This document shows, piece after piece, positions 23,453-36,356 of a stretch of 64,000 bases of DNA. Within the stretch, counting starts at the first letter, position 1; each line of letters begins with the position of its first letter. A program made the translations under genes and the position numbers. Origin of the DNA: Vespula vulgaris (lineage: Eukaryota > Arthropoda > Insecta > Hymenoptera > Vespidae); NCBI RefSeq assembly GCF_905475345.1, contig NC_066601.1:1969501-2033500 (forward strand), written 5' to 3'. Under the pieces are notes generated by a model. That model did not search any database. It was not told the DNA's origin and saw only the letters and a list, made by a program, of their open reading frames with translations.

Positions 23453-24323
23453 CAGGGTGTACAAACTTGATACGTTATTATTTTATGTCGTAATTAGTTA
23501 TTTGATAATCCTATCTTATACGTATATACACACATGCGTACACATAACTTGATCTTCTAAATTACAAATCTTAAATGTTTAATATCGTGTTTCTAAAAAA
23601 AGAATAAGAAACAAAGGAAAGGACAATAATAATAAAATCAAAATGTAAATTTGTCCTGTAAGAAATTTTTTTGGATAAAATTTCAATTATCTTCCATTTC
23701 ATTTATATTTCTTTAACAAGAATTTTTTATTGTTTTTATTTATAATTAATAAATAAGATGTTATATTGTTTAATTTAATTTCATTGACATTGAAAGATTT
23801 ATCGGAATTATATTTGTGGATATTTGGTTTAATAATTATTCCATTCTCGAACTTAAAATTATATGAATTAATCTCGTGATTTTGACAATGAAGATCAAGA
23901 TGAGAATGTGTGATAATTACTCACTGTAAATTTGATAAATTAATTGGTCAATATAAATAATCCAACGTCAGAATAGCGTCTGAATTTATTATAAATATTG
24001 ACAAACTAATTAAAACACCCCTAAATTATTACATTAACAAACACTTTCATCGATATAATATTAAATCGTTTTTATTACACACCAACATATTATTAAAATA
24101 AATACCGACTTTTTATTTCAAAAATCGATTAAAAACATTTCAAAGATATTGATAAAAGATACTGGAGTAAAATATTACAATATAGTAATGAAAATATTAA
24201 AGTAACACTAATAAATTAATTAATAAATGTAGCAATAAAAATATTAAAATATACCAATCGTTTGATCATATGATGATGAATAAATAATTAATAAAGACGT
24301 CAAGATCGCTTTTATACACCCTA
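23453..24323. mobile_element. Non-autonomous DNA transposon (MITE-like), 871 bp
   Basis: The left end CAGGGTGTACAAAC and the right end, read on the other strand, TAGGGTGTATAAAA form short imperfect terminal inverted repeats. Both ends are flanked by TA (23451-23452 and 24324-24325), as expected for Tc1/mariner-like insertion. The interior is AT-rich, has no coding capacity and is nearly free of the microsatellites common outside it. A family assignment is not possible from the sequence alone. Confidence 0.55.
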
Positions 24324-24325
24324 TA

Positions 24326-26142
24326 CATACATACTTATGGTATAAGAAAAGGGGGTTGGGAGATTGGTGGGGTGAAGAAATCGCGGAGTGAGAAAACGCG
24401 GCCAAGACGGACGAACGAATGGACGGACGTTTGGATAAATCACGGTAAGCTTTGCCCTCTAAGACTCTTCTTCTCGATCTCTATTTCTCTTTTGGCAAAG
24501 CCAGACAAAAATCGTAAAAGAGTTGAAGGGAGCGAGGACGCCCACGGCGACGCGACGACGTCGTTGTCCTTTCTCTCTCTTTTACATTCTCTTTTTTTCT
24601 TTTTCTCTTTCTGTAGATCCCAAAATTCAAAGCTCTTTCGTCGCGCTTTCCTCGACCTCCAAAAAAAGAGGGAAAGAGAGAGAAAGAGAGAGAGAGAGAG
24701 AGAAAATGTGTGTTCTCTTTGTTTGTTTGCTTATTGTTATTGCTCAATTTCAAAAATGAATTTTTAAGTTTCAACTTATATAACATAGAAATTTCGAAAA
24801 ACATACATATATATTAATATATGTATATTACTAATCATTGTAAGTAAAAGTGTAAATGTAAATATAAGTGTAATTAAGATTCGTCTGAAAATTATTTTGT
24901 ACAACTTCTTTGTCTATTATTGTATAACGAACAATCGTTTCATTCGAGTTACACATTTTTATCAAGGCAAAGACTTTAATAATTCGTTTGATAATTATTT
25001 TGTACGAAACTTTTATATACTTTTTCTTTCTCTTTCCTTTCTTTTCTTTCAAATTTTCTTTATCAAGAATACTACTGTAAATTATATACTAGTATGCGAT
25101 TATTGTTATCTTATATGAGAAAGTATTCAAAGAATAATTCAGATATGCCAAATAAGAAAATTAATGAAATCATCGTCGATCATCTTTTAATATAAAAACA
25201 ATGATAAAAATATATCGTAACTAATTGTCATTGATTGAATAGTAATCATGTGGATTAATATTTTACAGGCTTTTAATAGAAGTTTATAGTTATTATTATT
25301 GATTGCATCAAATCATATAGGTTTATACGATATAACAGTGATAACATTAGCGTTTAGTATGACAGTAATAATAGTCCTCGTTATTAACGACTTCGCTAGA
25401 TTCCATTTGGATTTTTATATATCGTGTTATTTCGTTACCGTTATATCAGCTCTCATATATAGTCGGACCAAATTTGCATGAACGTTACTGTTCCGATGAA
25501 CGATCTGATACGTCCTTGATAATCTGCTCTAGAACTCAAACTATCAATATCGTTTAAACTAGCTATTACATCGAATAGATAAAAATTATTCCGATAGATT
25601 TAATAAAATTAGTTGGATTGTTAACATGATTGTTTCTTTACATTTTACTACAATAATTCGACGTTCATCAAATTTTTCTTTTACCTATAACAACGAATTA
25701 GTATAGTATATAAAAAAAATATTAAATAAAAAAATAATAAAAAAAAAAAGAGAATTACTTTTAGTTATCAATTTTCTTTTTTCTTTCCTAATTTAATTTT
25801 TCAAACTGATTTTCTTTCTCTTTCTTTTTATACTTTCTTTAAATGCAAATATATATATATACGTATGTCAATGTGTTTTCTATAAATTGAAAAAAACCAA
25901 AAAAAAAAAAAAGAAAGGAAAGAAACAAGCGGTATAAATTCGATTAAATGAAAATAAACTTGTTTCTTTAATTATCGAACTGTTATATGATGGTCTTTTT
26001 TTAATTTCAATATGTTTCCCACATCGACGGAGTCAATGTTGTGAGGAATATTAACATTTGTTCGAAAGCTATTCGATATTTGTTCCCATGGATTCGGGGT
26101 ATTTGATAATTGGGATGAATTCCCTGTCGTAGGTAAATTGTT

Positions 26143-26144
<2 letters not shown>
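24326..26144. other. Short GC-raised block, then AT-rich DNA
   Basis: 24355-24665 is complex and CpG-rich, with a GACGTC-centred palindrome near 24555. CT- and GA-rich tracts (about 24570-24615 and 24670-24702) follow. Frames of 78-131 codons cross these tracts but contain only repeat-derived residues and no domain. The rest is AT-rich. Confidence 0.5.

Positions 26145-26199
<55 letters not shown>
26145..26199. repeat. (TA)n microsatellite
   Basis: A pure dinucleotide run of about 55 bp, among the longest (TA)n arrays in the window. Confidence 0.97.
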
Positions 26200-26200
<1 letters not shown>

Positions 26201-28385
26201 ACTTCGTGTAATTTTTTTTTATAATGTTGTTGATCGTTAAAAGGCTAAATATCTGTATCAAAATAATAAAGATTTTTTAAATCTTTAAATCATATTATCC
26301 ATGAATGAAATCTATTAAGAAATAAAGAAATAAAAAGAAATTTTTTTTATAGTTCTTCACACGCATTCCTCGAAAAAAAAATTATAAACACAATGGCTGG
26401 ATTTTTTATTTGAAATTTTAAACCTGTTCCAAATAAGCTAATGACGTTGTATTTATTATTATTTCGTTTACGATTAGATTTCGATTATTTTATTTTGATG
26501 ACTACCGATAGATCTTATTCATCCATTGAAAATTTTGCCTTTTTATTACGGTTTCATAATTTCTTTTTTTATTTTTTTATTTATATACATATATATCTTT
26601 TTTTATTCCTCAATGAACGTACGATGAAACATTTTTTATTGTACACACAAAAGAGAAAAAGAAATAATACGTTATCCTGGCGTTATCGAATGTCAATTTT
26701 AAAGAAAGCGGAATCAACGTTTAACATAATGATTAGATTTGCAATAAATTTAATTTTTGAAGGTTGCATCTAATGAGAGAATTGTTGGTAGCAGAGCAAA
26801 CGTATTGCATGCAAACATCTTCCACAAAGCTTCTTCTTTCTCTGAAGCATAATGAATAGTGCATAAACAAATCGAATAATTGCGCGACTTGCGTAAGAAT
26901 CTCGTGCAAATCTCACGTTGTCCTTATTGCAAGGTTATTCGATGATTATAGTTATCCAAGGCGCTTACGTCAGGCTAAATAGATTTGGTTTCATAGCTGT
27001 GTGTGAACGCATCTTGAAGAAAACCGATTAACGAATCTCTTACGCAAATAATTGTCATCTTTTTTTCGATGATCTTTTTCCTTTACGAAGCTCCTTGAAT
27101 CAACCCTATCGAACTAATTAATTCTTTGTTGAGTATGTTAACATTAATTATTTATACACTTGTGTTCTTTTGTGACGGATTTTCTTTTTATTTTTTCTTT
27201 TTTCTCTCTTTTCTTTTAAATGACACTTAATTCGAAAGAAAATTTTCATTTCTCCACATTCTCATTTCTCCAGAGATCTTTTTTGTTCTTTCTCTTATTT
27301 TTTGAACGCAGACTGTATATATATGTATGTATGTATTTCTTCGAATTTATTCAGATTGATTAGAAAAAAAAGCAGAGATAAATGTTAAATAAATATTTCG
27401 AATAACGAAGAAAGAGAAAAACGTATCCTCTCGTTTCAATTTTTACTTCTAATAAAATATTTATTAAACGTAAATTTTATTCTTGTCGTCAAGAGAAAAA
27501 TAAAATAAAAAGAAAATTGGACAATTATGTCGAACGACAATAAAAAGAAAAAAAGGATTATGTTTTTCACACGACTCGATAATTCACTGTCAGACAGGCG
27601 TGTAAACATTTTCTGATAAGTGCTAAATCATCGTTAGATCGATGTCATTCTATACATCATAATATACGATGCACGTGATTAATTAATAAGAAAAATTGTT
27701 TATACACAGAGATTGATTCAATGTATTTCTTTACATTGTATATTTTCTAAGTGGGATTGAAATTAGTTATTTTTCTTTTCTTTTTTTCATAATTAAACAA
27801 GTAACCTTAACATTTTCGCAAGAGATAACATATTATTGCGACTTTTCATAAATTAAAACTAACAACCTATAATTATCGATACGTACACATATGAAATAAT
27901 ATAACGTAACGGTACGTAACATCATATTATAATTCTCTCTTATTTGCAATTATTCAAACAATTACGTGTTCTATTAAATATAGAATAACAAATGAAAACA
28001 AGAGAAACAATACTTCATCGAAATCGTTTGAATTAAAGCGCCACTTTTTCTTGTAATTAATTATGTTTTTCTATAATAATAATAAAAAAAAAAATATCTA
28101 TATGGAAAAAATAACATTGACTCAAAACAACAAAAATTGACTCATACTAATTTAATCCTCATCTGATTTCTTTTCCTATATCATATTTATACATAAATAT
28201 ATAAACTTTGGCATGAAGACTATATATATACATATGCGTATAAAAGATTATTATATATAAGATATATATATATATATATATTTATGTATGTATATATATA
28301 TACATTTATCAATACGTCGTGTATATATATATATAACTTTAGTGAAGACTCATAAGCTTACAAGCTAAGCTATCTTAAAGGTGAG
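26200..28385. other. AT-rich DNA with one complex island
   Basis: The island at about 26775-27060 is described separately. The remainder is AT-rich, with T-rich tracts near 27180-27230 and TA/TATG repeats at about 27310-27335 and 28220-28335. A 110-codon frame at 26441-26773 is Phe/Tyr/Leu-rich without a domain. Confidence 0.55.
26805..27047. promoter_or_regulatory. Cluster of bZIP-type sites, candidate enhancer
   Basis: Within 240 bp lie TTGCATGCAA (26805-26814), TTGCGTAA (26889-26896), TTACGTCA (26965-26972) and TTACGCAA (27040-27047). The second and fourth match the C/EBP-family palindrome TTRCGYAA; the third matches an ATF/CRE-type site. The block is non-repetitive and GC-raised against its surroundings. 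Confidence 0.3.
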
Positions 28386-28506
28386 CATTGCATGGAGTAG
28401 CGAGCAATGGTGTAACGCAGATCTCATATCTCGCCATTCCGCAGAGTGAAAGCTAACAACCTTGATTTAATAATAAAGGTTGTGATCCCTGCTATCGCAT
28501 AGTGGG
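28386..28506. ncRNA. Hairpin-rich unique block, possible structured RNA
   Basis: Successive stems can be drawn. CATTGC (28386-28391) pairs with GCAATG (28404-28409), or alternatively AATGG (28406-28410) with CCATT (28434-28438) enclosing AGAT/ATCT. ACAACCTT (28456-28463) pairs with AAGGTTGT (28476-28483). CTAT (28492-28495) pairs with ATAG (28499-28502), extended by CCC/GGG. The block is GC-raised in AT-rich DNA. It matches no snRNA, tRNA or 5S rRNA that I know, so RNA status is unproven. Confidence 0.2.
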
Positions 28507-31010
28507 TGAATTATTAAACCTAACGTTCGTTGTATCAATCGCAACAAATTCATATATTTGGTATAAATTCGCATATAAGTCGATCCTTTTATACGAGAAC
28601 ATTACGAGAACATTCTTTATTCTGTTCTACTTTATTTTATTTCATTTATTACTATCTCTAGGAAAAAAAGAAAATATTACGATTATTTATACATAATTAT
28701 TACAAATGTTAAAAATAAAAGGACTAAGGAGAAAACAAATTTCTTTAAAAAAGAAAACATATAATTTAAAATCTCGAGAAAAAATTTAATATGGTTCTTG
28801 ACATTGAACATTTTTTATTTCAACTAATATCAATAAGTAATCACATTTGTGAGATTTTCGATAAGAGATAAATAGACGGGTTATTTCAAAAAATATGCTA
28901 CAACAGTCGTGAGATAAATACATTTTGTAGAAGAACAAAAAAAAAGTTATGATTTCTTTTCAACTGCAAGATATTCTTTAGATCCCGTCTACGTGATTAT
29001 GTCAATATAAAGTTTTGCATAACAGTCCAGCTTGTAGTCGTTACGCGTGACTATTACGATCCTTTACGTAGCACGTAGCACGATGAGAATGCAAATGACC
29101 TACGGTGTTGTGCATACATATCGACGCGCGTGTTTTGATCTTTCGTTCGAAATAATCATAACAATAATAATAAACAACAACGACGACAACAAAAATAACA
29201 AGAATAATGATCCATGTAAATATATTGATCTCTTAACGATCTCTTATATATTTCTTTACTAAATATGTATATAATTAAAATGATTCATTCTTATATGCGT
29301 ATAGTATATACATTATACATTGCATATACCTTATACTATGTACACCTACGCTTGTATTTCTTGTTGGATATATGCAGATATTTTATTTATATAAAAAATG
29401 TGTGTATACTTTTCTCGATCGGTCGATATTAAACAAGATCCAACGAACTGCGATTTAAATAAACGTTCGAGATATCGTCTTGTAGGTAGATCACGATACA
29501 CATACATTCATAGATACATATATACATACATGCATCCGTACATGCATACACAAATATATACGGAGTACACACATGTATGAAGAGGTCTCGACCTAGTTAT
29601 TCCGTGTAGGTTACCTAACTTCTCTAGAGATTACTATAAACCATCGCACAATTGAGTCTATGTATGTATGTAAGTACTTACATGGTTGAGCTGCGGTCGA
29701 GGGTCGTTGCTGTAAACAGATCAATGTTCGAGAAATCTTTAATGATCTACCACGTTGTCTTTTGTTTTCATAGATCTGTTCACATTCTCACATTCTATTT
29801 TCTTTTTCTTTTTTATATTTATTACTAGAAGTTTCATTACTACGAGAAACTAGTTATTTCTTTTGCTAAATCGTATAAAGATATTTTCAAAATCGAAAAT
29901 TTCCTAATTTGAATTTTATAAAATCGATATATATATATATAAGGTGTCTTGTTTTAAACGATATGTCCAAATATCTCCGATAGTTTGTATGAAAATTTTA
30001 TTTTTTATTTCCTATTTTTTTAAACAAATATCGATAGTTTAAGTATAAAAAAAATTGTAAAGAATATCAATACGAATTAAACGAATATTTTGCAGTGGAC
30101 CCTTTCATCGATATTTTAATTACTTATGGCACCTTCAAGTTTAATCAATTTTGTAAATTGCAATAATCAGAGATCAATTTTTCTGTACATCAATCATTTT
30201 GCTAACCAGTGAATTTATAAATTAATTTTTATTTCTTATTTTATTTATTTATTTATTATTTTAATTCATACGTTTTCGAAGTTGTAATCATTTGATACGT
30301 GGTGACCATCAGCAATCAATGAATATTATTTATTTCGAAGAAGCGTTATTTATATGTAAATAACTTCGATTAATTTTCGGGGAAATCGAAGAGCGTACAC
30401 GTTTATTCTCGACTATATAGTAGATGCATATAGGTGTATATCTATATATATAATATGTATATAATTTATATTATTATGTTTTATTTTATTATCGACCAAA
30501 TGAATTTTTATTATAATTATATTCGTTTTAAAGTGTCGAAAATACGAGTTTTTTTTTTTTATTATTTAACATCATTAATAGGTAAGGAAAAATTTATTTT
30601 ATTATATCGCTCTTGTAAAATCGTCCAAAGGAATTTTTATTATAAATTTATGCGAATTTAAAATGCAGACAGGCATATGAGAACGTTTTATTATAATTAA
30701 TATACGGAAAAAGAAGATTTCTTTATTTTATGTCGTATTATATGTTAATTAATAGAAAGTAAAAGAATACATAAAGAAATATATATATATATATATCTTC
30801 TATTCTAAAAATTATTACTATATCTAAAATAGAATTAAATATATATCTATTTTCTTAAAAATTTTCTTAAAAAGTCACGTCGAAAAGTAATCGATTTTTA
30901 AAATCGAATAGGATCTTTCGATTCATCTAAAAATTTTTGCTGCACTTTATATATATATATATAAAGAAAATAATATTAATTCAAATTTTGAAAAAATTCA
31001 ATTTATGCGA
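28507..31010. other. AT-rich gene-less stretch
   Basis: It includes an AAC/AAT-type array near 29160-29210, TACA repeats at about 29500-29560, a unique patch at 29580-29770 and several short (TA)n runs. No gene seen. Confidence 0.6.
29941..29960. mobile_element. Transposon-terminus-like sequence
   Basis: AAGGTGTCTTGTTTTAAACG, followed by an AAATATCTCCGATAG phrase, resembles the ends of dispersed insect DNA elements and the phrases at 5081 and 39812. No opposite end identified. Confidence 0.3.
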
Positions 31011-32314
31011 CCAGTAAGAAGAAGAAGAAGAAGAAGGAGAATGATAAAAAGTAAATAAGTAATTGTAACAAGGTGGGCCGTGCATTTTGTAGAGAAGAGA
31101 AACAACGTGTGTTTTTCGCTCAAGGTTTATGCGTGAACATACACACACACACACACACACATGCACGCATACACTAGATGTCCTTCATCGTAATTCAATG
31201 CACGGCCATCATTGCATCGATTTTTTTTTCGTCTCGATCGTCATTTACATCAGAGTTATCCATAAGAGAGCTATGCTATTGATAATTCAGTTTCGTTTAA
31301 CGATTCAGCGAAAATCTCTTTAGGATAAATGAAAAAATCGTTTCGATGATTAATCGAATATTTTTCACGGATTATTTACTACAAAAATTACTCCGATATA
31401 TATTAACCCCATTAATTTTATACAAGATATATAAAATATATAATTTCATACATTTCAATTATTTTTGATGGTACTAAAAAAGAAAAAAAAATAATTGCAA
31501 TAAAAAGAAATTAAAATAAAAATTGACTAGAACGAAATCTTAGAATTACGAATGACAATTTTAGATGAAAGATAAAAAAAAAAAAGAAAAGAAGAAAGAA
31601 AAAATTCGATAAAGAAAAATCACCAAAAAAATTTTATTATCTATAGGTATTGATATGTATATGTAAAGAATTGATATGGAAAATATGTGACAAAGAAAAT
31701 TTGGTTTAATCGGATTAAGATGAACTAATCGTAAAATAAAGAAACGAAAAGGAAAAAGAAAAGAGAGCGAGAGAGAGAGAAGATAACACTAATGACGAAG
31801 TATCTGCTACACTTATAAATGTAGACATGTACGTCTATGTACTTTTGTTATCCCATCGATTGGATTAGATAATCTAAAGTGCGTAAATACGTTTATTACG
31901 TCGTTTCACGTCACGTTTTTAGGCATACGTTCTAAGTACGTATGTACTCTTTTTTACAATAATACATTTTTAATGATCATTAATCATCAGCAGGAAACGC
32001 GTAAACGTGAAAGAAATAATGTGTAAATTTGACACTGACAATGAGATCAGACGAGATCAAAGGAAAAAAAAAAAATAAAGAAATCGCGGGAATGTTCGAT
32101 CTTTTCGAGCAATTAAACGAGAAATCGTTGAATCGTCCTTTGTGAAATTAACTCGCTTATTTCATTCGTTTAATAAAAGAAAGGATTACAAAAGCGAGCT
32201 ATCGTACTTAACTATTTATTTGCTCACGCACGCCTATCGTAAATCCTATGACGCTTGCGTAACATTCACGTGCTCTTGCGTGACTACACGTGTGAAAAAC
32301 AACAAATCGTTATA

Positions 32315-32361
<47 letters not shown>

Positions 32362-33160
32362 AATATTAATGTTATATAATATAACAATTAAACGGCAAGA
32401 AACATTATAAACAAATTAATTTTTGTTAGTTTAATTTACCAAAAAAAAGAAAGAGAAAATAAATCAAATTATAAGTTAATAATATTTGCAGAGGATAATT
32501 AAAAAGTATACAAATCTATTATTATTTCGAATTTATATTGCTAATGAGATATGTAATTCGATTATTTTATATTAATAAAATAGTTGTACTGTGTTTATAT
32601 ATGTGTGTATGTTTAATGAATAATTTTATTCTTTTTTTTGTGTTTATAAAACTTGTTATCGTTATCAGAAATATATATGTATATATATATTATTTGATTG
32701 GACTGAATATTTTTATATATTTTCTGCTTTTTTCTTGACGTGAACACAGCCTCGTTAATTTGTTGTTTACTACGGTAACAACGCAGTACACCTGAGTCTC
32801 TATTTACACGATGGATGCGTGCTTCCCAAAAGGAAAGAAAGAGAAAAATCGTGTAGAAAAAAAGAATAAAGATCGTGTAAAAATTGATTTAGAAAAAGTA
32901 CAAAAAACTTGTGTTGAACTAACGCAAACTACACTGAAAAAGCAATTTAAAATACGTATAGAAATGAATACGCCAAAAACATTTCATTTAATAAACGCAT
33001 AAAAGAAAAGTTAATGCTTAGAGAAAATGAAATGAAAAAGGAAGGAAAAAGAAAAGGAAGGAATGATATTTGAGAAAAAGGAAAAAGAAAGAAGAGGGGA
33101 ATTTTCGCAGCACTTTTAGCGAACTAATTAACTTGCGTTTTTGCGTGCTAGTGCGAAAGT
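31011..33160. other. Gene-less stretch with scattered repeats
   Basis: (GAA)n at about 31017-31037, (CA)n at about 31140-31161 and (TA)n at 32311-32359, with moderately complex sequence at 31800-32290. The only frame worth noting is listed at 32811-33002. Confidence 0.55.
32811..33002 (+). CDS. Possible small open reading frame, Lys-rich, 63 codons
   Basis: An ATG at 32811 opens a frame to a stop at 33000-33002. The peptide begins MDACFPKGKKEKNR and is Lys-rich in its first half, then has a mixed composition (VQKTCVELTQTTLKKQFKIR). Unlike most frames here it is not built from a microsatellite. A somewhat GC-richer leader precedes it at 32740-32805. There is no signal peptide, membrane segment or domain I know, and no splice or poly(A) evidence. 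Chance in A-rich DNA is a strong alternative. Confidence 0.15.
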   Translation: MDACFPKGKKEKNRVEKKNKDRVKIDLEKVQKTCVELTQTTLKKQFKIRIEMNTPKTFHLINA

Positions 33161-34132
33161 AATTAAAACGTCTTAAAAAGAAAAGAAGAAAAAAATATCA
33201 GAAATAAAACCATGAAAATTCGAATCGTGTGAAAGAGAAAAATATACCGTATTAAAAAAAAAAAAAAAAAAAAAAGAAAAAAAATAATACAAACAATAAA
33301 AAAGGAAAAGAAGAACACCAAAAAAGAAAAAGAAAAAACGAAATTAAAGAGATCCAAGTGTATTATGAAAATTTGCTGACGTATACACGTGTATGATATT
33401 ATAGAGACGTGATGAGAGCGATGAGAAAGAAAAAAAAGGAAACGAAAGAGGAAAAAAAATAACAGAGAAAAAAAAAGGAAGAAGTTAACGAATAAAAAGA
33501 ATATTGCTGGCTTGAATGTGTGTACACGCGCGGAGAGATCAAATTTAGAAAATCGATAAAGTCGAAGGACGTAGCCTCTTTCCTGGAATGGCAGACTCTC
33601 CCTATCGATTCCCTTGTTAAAGGAATGATATCGTTGAAAACGTTAACTCGAGACGGTGTTCACAGCGTAAACTTCACTTTTCTTTCTTTCATTCTTTCTT
33701 TCTCTCTCTCTCTCTCCCTCTCTTTATTTGTATTATTCTTTTTCTTTTCTTTTCTTTGCGCTTCTTTCCATTTTTTTTCATTTCTTTTCAATTTTTTTTT
33801 TTGTAATTTCTTTCACCTTGCACACGAATCCAAAAAAGAAGAAAAGATCGAAACTCCGCAAAACGAAACGATTACAACGGCACGGCGAGTTATTGTATAA
33901 GAAAAAGAATGCCAATAAAATTCTTGAGTTTATTTGTCATCTTAGAAAATTTCTTTTCTTCTTTCTTTCTTTCTTTTTCTTCTCTCTCTTTTTTTTTTTT
34001 TTAAATTAATCCAAGCGACAATCTCTCGATCGTTCCCTCCCATACGTTACATCCACTTTAAATTCGTGGAAACGCTGGATCGTCTGTTCATCGTTGTGTA
34101 AGCTTCATCCCCAAGAAGAAAAATCAGGATGG

Positions 34133-34183
<51 letters not shown>

Positions 34184-34722
34184 TTTAAATATTTTCCTTT
34201 CCGCCTTTTAGAAACAATTTTAAATGATTTTTCAATCCTCTTATAGGTTCGTTGAAATAATTTTTGCTCAATAATTCAACATTTTTCTTCTTTTCTTTTT
34301 CTTCGATAATATTTCTTATATATATATACTTCTAACTGATGTATATAAATTTATAATACATACGTAATCGTATAATTAAAAAATAAAAATATAAAATTTT
34401 ACAAGTACAATAAAATATTTGTTGAAACGAAATTATTCGATACACCTGTGTGAAGATTATTGATTATTGTATTTTCATGATGAATCTATCTAAACTTATC
34501 TCAACGTCTATTGACAATATTTAAAACGATAACAAGAAAACGAAAAGGACAACGGCGAACACCTGTCGTTTCGTTTCGAGCTTGTATAATCCTCACGCGT
34601 CGTTGTGTAACCCTCACGTTTTTCTTCTCCTTCACGTGTTCGCCTAACACACAAGTCCGGCTCTCGCTTTTACATATAATGAGCTATGTAAAGTAATTAT
34701 TATAGACTTGACGACAGTAGTG
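33161..34722. other. Purine- and pyrimidine-rich gene-less stretch
   Basis: A-rich sequence at about 33170-33350 and pyrimidine-rich sequence at about 33680-33805 and 33945-34000, around a small complex island (33520-33670) that carries an unrecognised 53-residue open segment; then (TA)n. 34520-34690 is moderately CpG-rich. Confidence 0.5.
34136..34182. repeat. (TA)n microsatellite
   Basis: A pure dinucleotide run of about 47 bp. Confidence 0.97.
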
Positions 34723-34945
34723 AGAGAATTAAAGAAAGAAATAAATAAGTACAATACAGAGAAAAACGAGAGAGAAATAGATAGACAGATAGAGAAAGAG
34801 AGAGAGAGAGAGAGAGAGACAAACAGATAGACAGAAATATAAATGAAGACATAGACAGAGAAAGATAAAGAGAGAGAGAGAGAGAAAGAGAGACAGAAAC
34901 AGACAGATAAAAATAGAAAGAAAGAAAAGAAAGAGAGATAAGAGA
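34723..34945. repeat. ~220-bp purine-rich GA/GATA/GACA array
   Basis: GA, GATA and GACA units with very few pyrimidines on the plus strand. Minus-strand frames of 104 and 156 codons across it are Ser/Leu/Phe repeats and not genes. Confidence 0.9.
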
Positions 34946-35116
34946 GAAGATAGTTCATAGTCTCGATAAATGCGAACTTCGATTTTGTAGCAAATAAAAA
35001 CGAATGTGCGTGCGCGGGCACGAGCGCACTTATGAGAGAACACGTGCGAGTGGAATACGTAGGAGGAACGTCACACAAATTGAACCATGGTAAATGAGGT
35101 AAACGATTACCCATCC
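34946..35116. other. Short unique block
   Basis: CpG-containing sequence with TGCGTGCGCGGGCACGAGCG at about 35007-35026. No gene seen. Confidence 0.4.
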
Positions 35117-35222
35117 AAATTTTCTTTCTTTCTTTCTTTCTTTCTTTCTTTCCTTCTTTTTTCTTTCATTTCTTTCCTTTTTTTATTTTATTTTTTTCTT
35201 TCTTTCTTTCGTTTTTTTCTTT
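35117..35222. repeat. (TTTC)n polypyrimidine tract
   Basis: About nine clean TTTC units, then degenerate T-rich repeats. Confidence 0.93.
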
Positions 35223-36316
35223 TCGATGAAATAAGGGTATTTCGAGGGTAACATGTGTATTTTATTAATATAACAAAGTGAGATAAAGACAAAGAATCGA
35301 TATTATTTGGTAATGAAAGTGAAAAGAAAAAATTGTTTGTAATGAAAAATTATAAAGTTTGATTTTTATGTTTAAATATTTAATATAATAATTATAATGA
35401 TAATAATAGTAGTAGGTTAATTTATAAAAGAAGATATTTCATAATGATAATTCATATTTTCGAATTTTCTTTTCTTTTTTTCTTTTTCAAATTTTGAAAA
35501 AGATCGAATGGATATAATAAAAATGAGGTTGGCTATTCCCTGAGAAGTGTAATTCTAAAAAATAATTTTTTTTCTCGTTTTATGTTTATCAGAAATTAAT
35601 AAAAATTTTCTTCTCTCGACGTGTCTAGTTAATTGAATCGAATGATAAGATATTTAAAAAACGTTTCAAGATAAACGTTTAGTTTTTCAACTTTCTCCGA
35701 GACCTCTTCGCAACTGTAGGATTGATCTATTTTTGAGAATTACGAATATGATGTTTTTTGCTTCTTTACGTATGAAAAAAATTCGTTTTTATAATTCCTT
35801 TTTTTTATATTCTGTGTTAAAGTCTGTGTTTATATATTATATACGATTTGGGAAGGGTAGTTATTTAAATATTGTTACGGTACATATATATATATATTAT
35901 AAAAATTTATATATTTATAAAAATAGTATATATATAAATATTATAAATATTCTATTGTACGAACATTTAAGTTCTCCTACTACTCTTCACCCTCACAATT
36001 ATATATACATACACATACGTATACATTCGTCGTCAAGAATGCTTGCTTGTTGTCGACCATTATCGCACACGGATTACGTTATATTATTTAATGTTATTAA
36101 CCAGCACAATTATCTGTGCTGTCGTCGTCGTAGTGATAATTTCCACGATGTATGATATAACACGATACACGTTCTAAATTCATTCGTTTTCTATCTTAGT
36201 AGGTCGGATCGAGCGAAACGTATTTATCATGACCCATTTCTCGTTTTTCAAAAAATCTTTGCGTAACTCGTGAAATATGTGAATGTATATACATATATAC
36301 ACACACACACGCATAC

Positions 36317-36356
<40 letters not shown>

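Noticed and set aside
24372..24804. Overlapping 131-, 107- and 78-codon frames
   Set aside because: All three cross CT/GA tracts and overlap on both strands; none has coherent composition.
34644..35114. 156-codon minus-strand frame
   Set aside because: It is almost wholly the complement of a GA/GATA array and reads as Ser/Leu/Phe runs.
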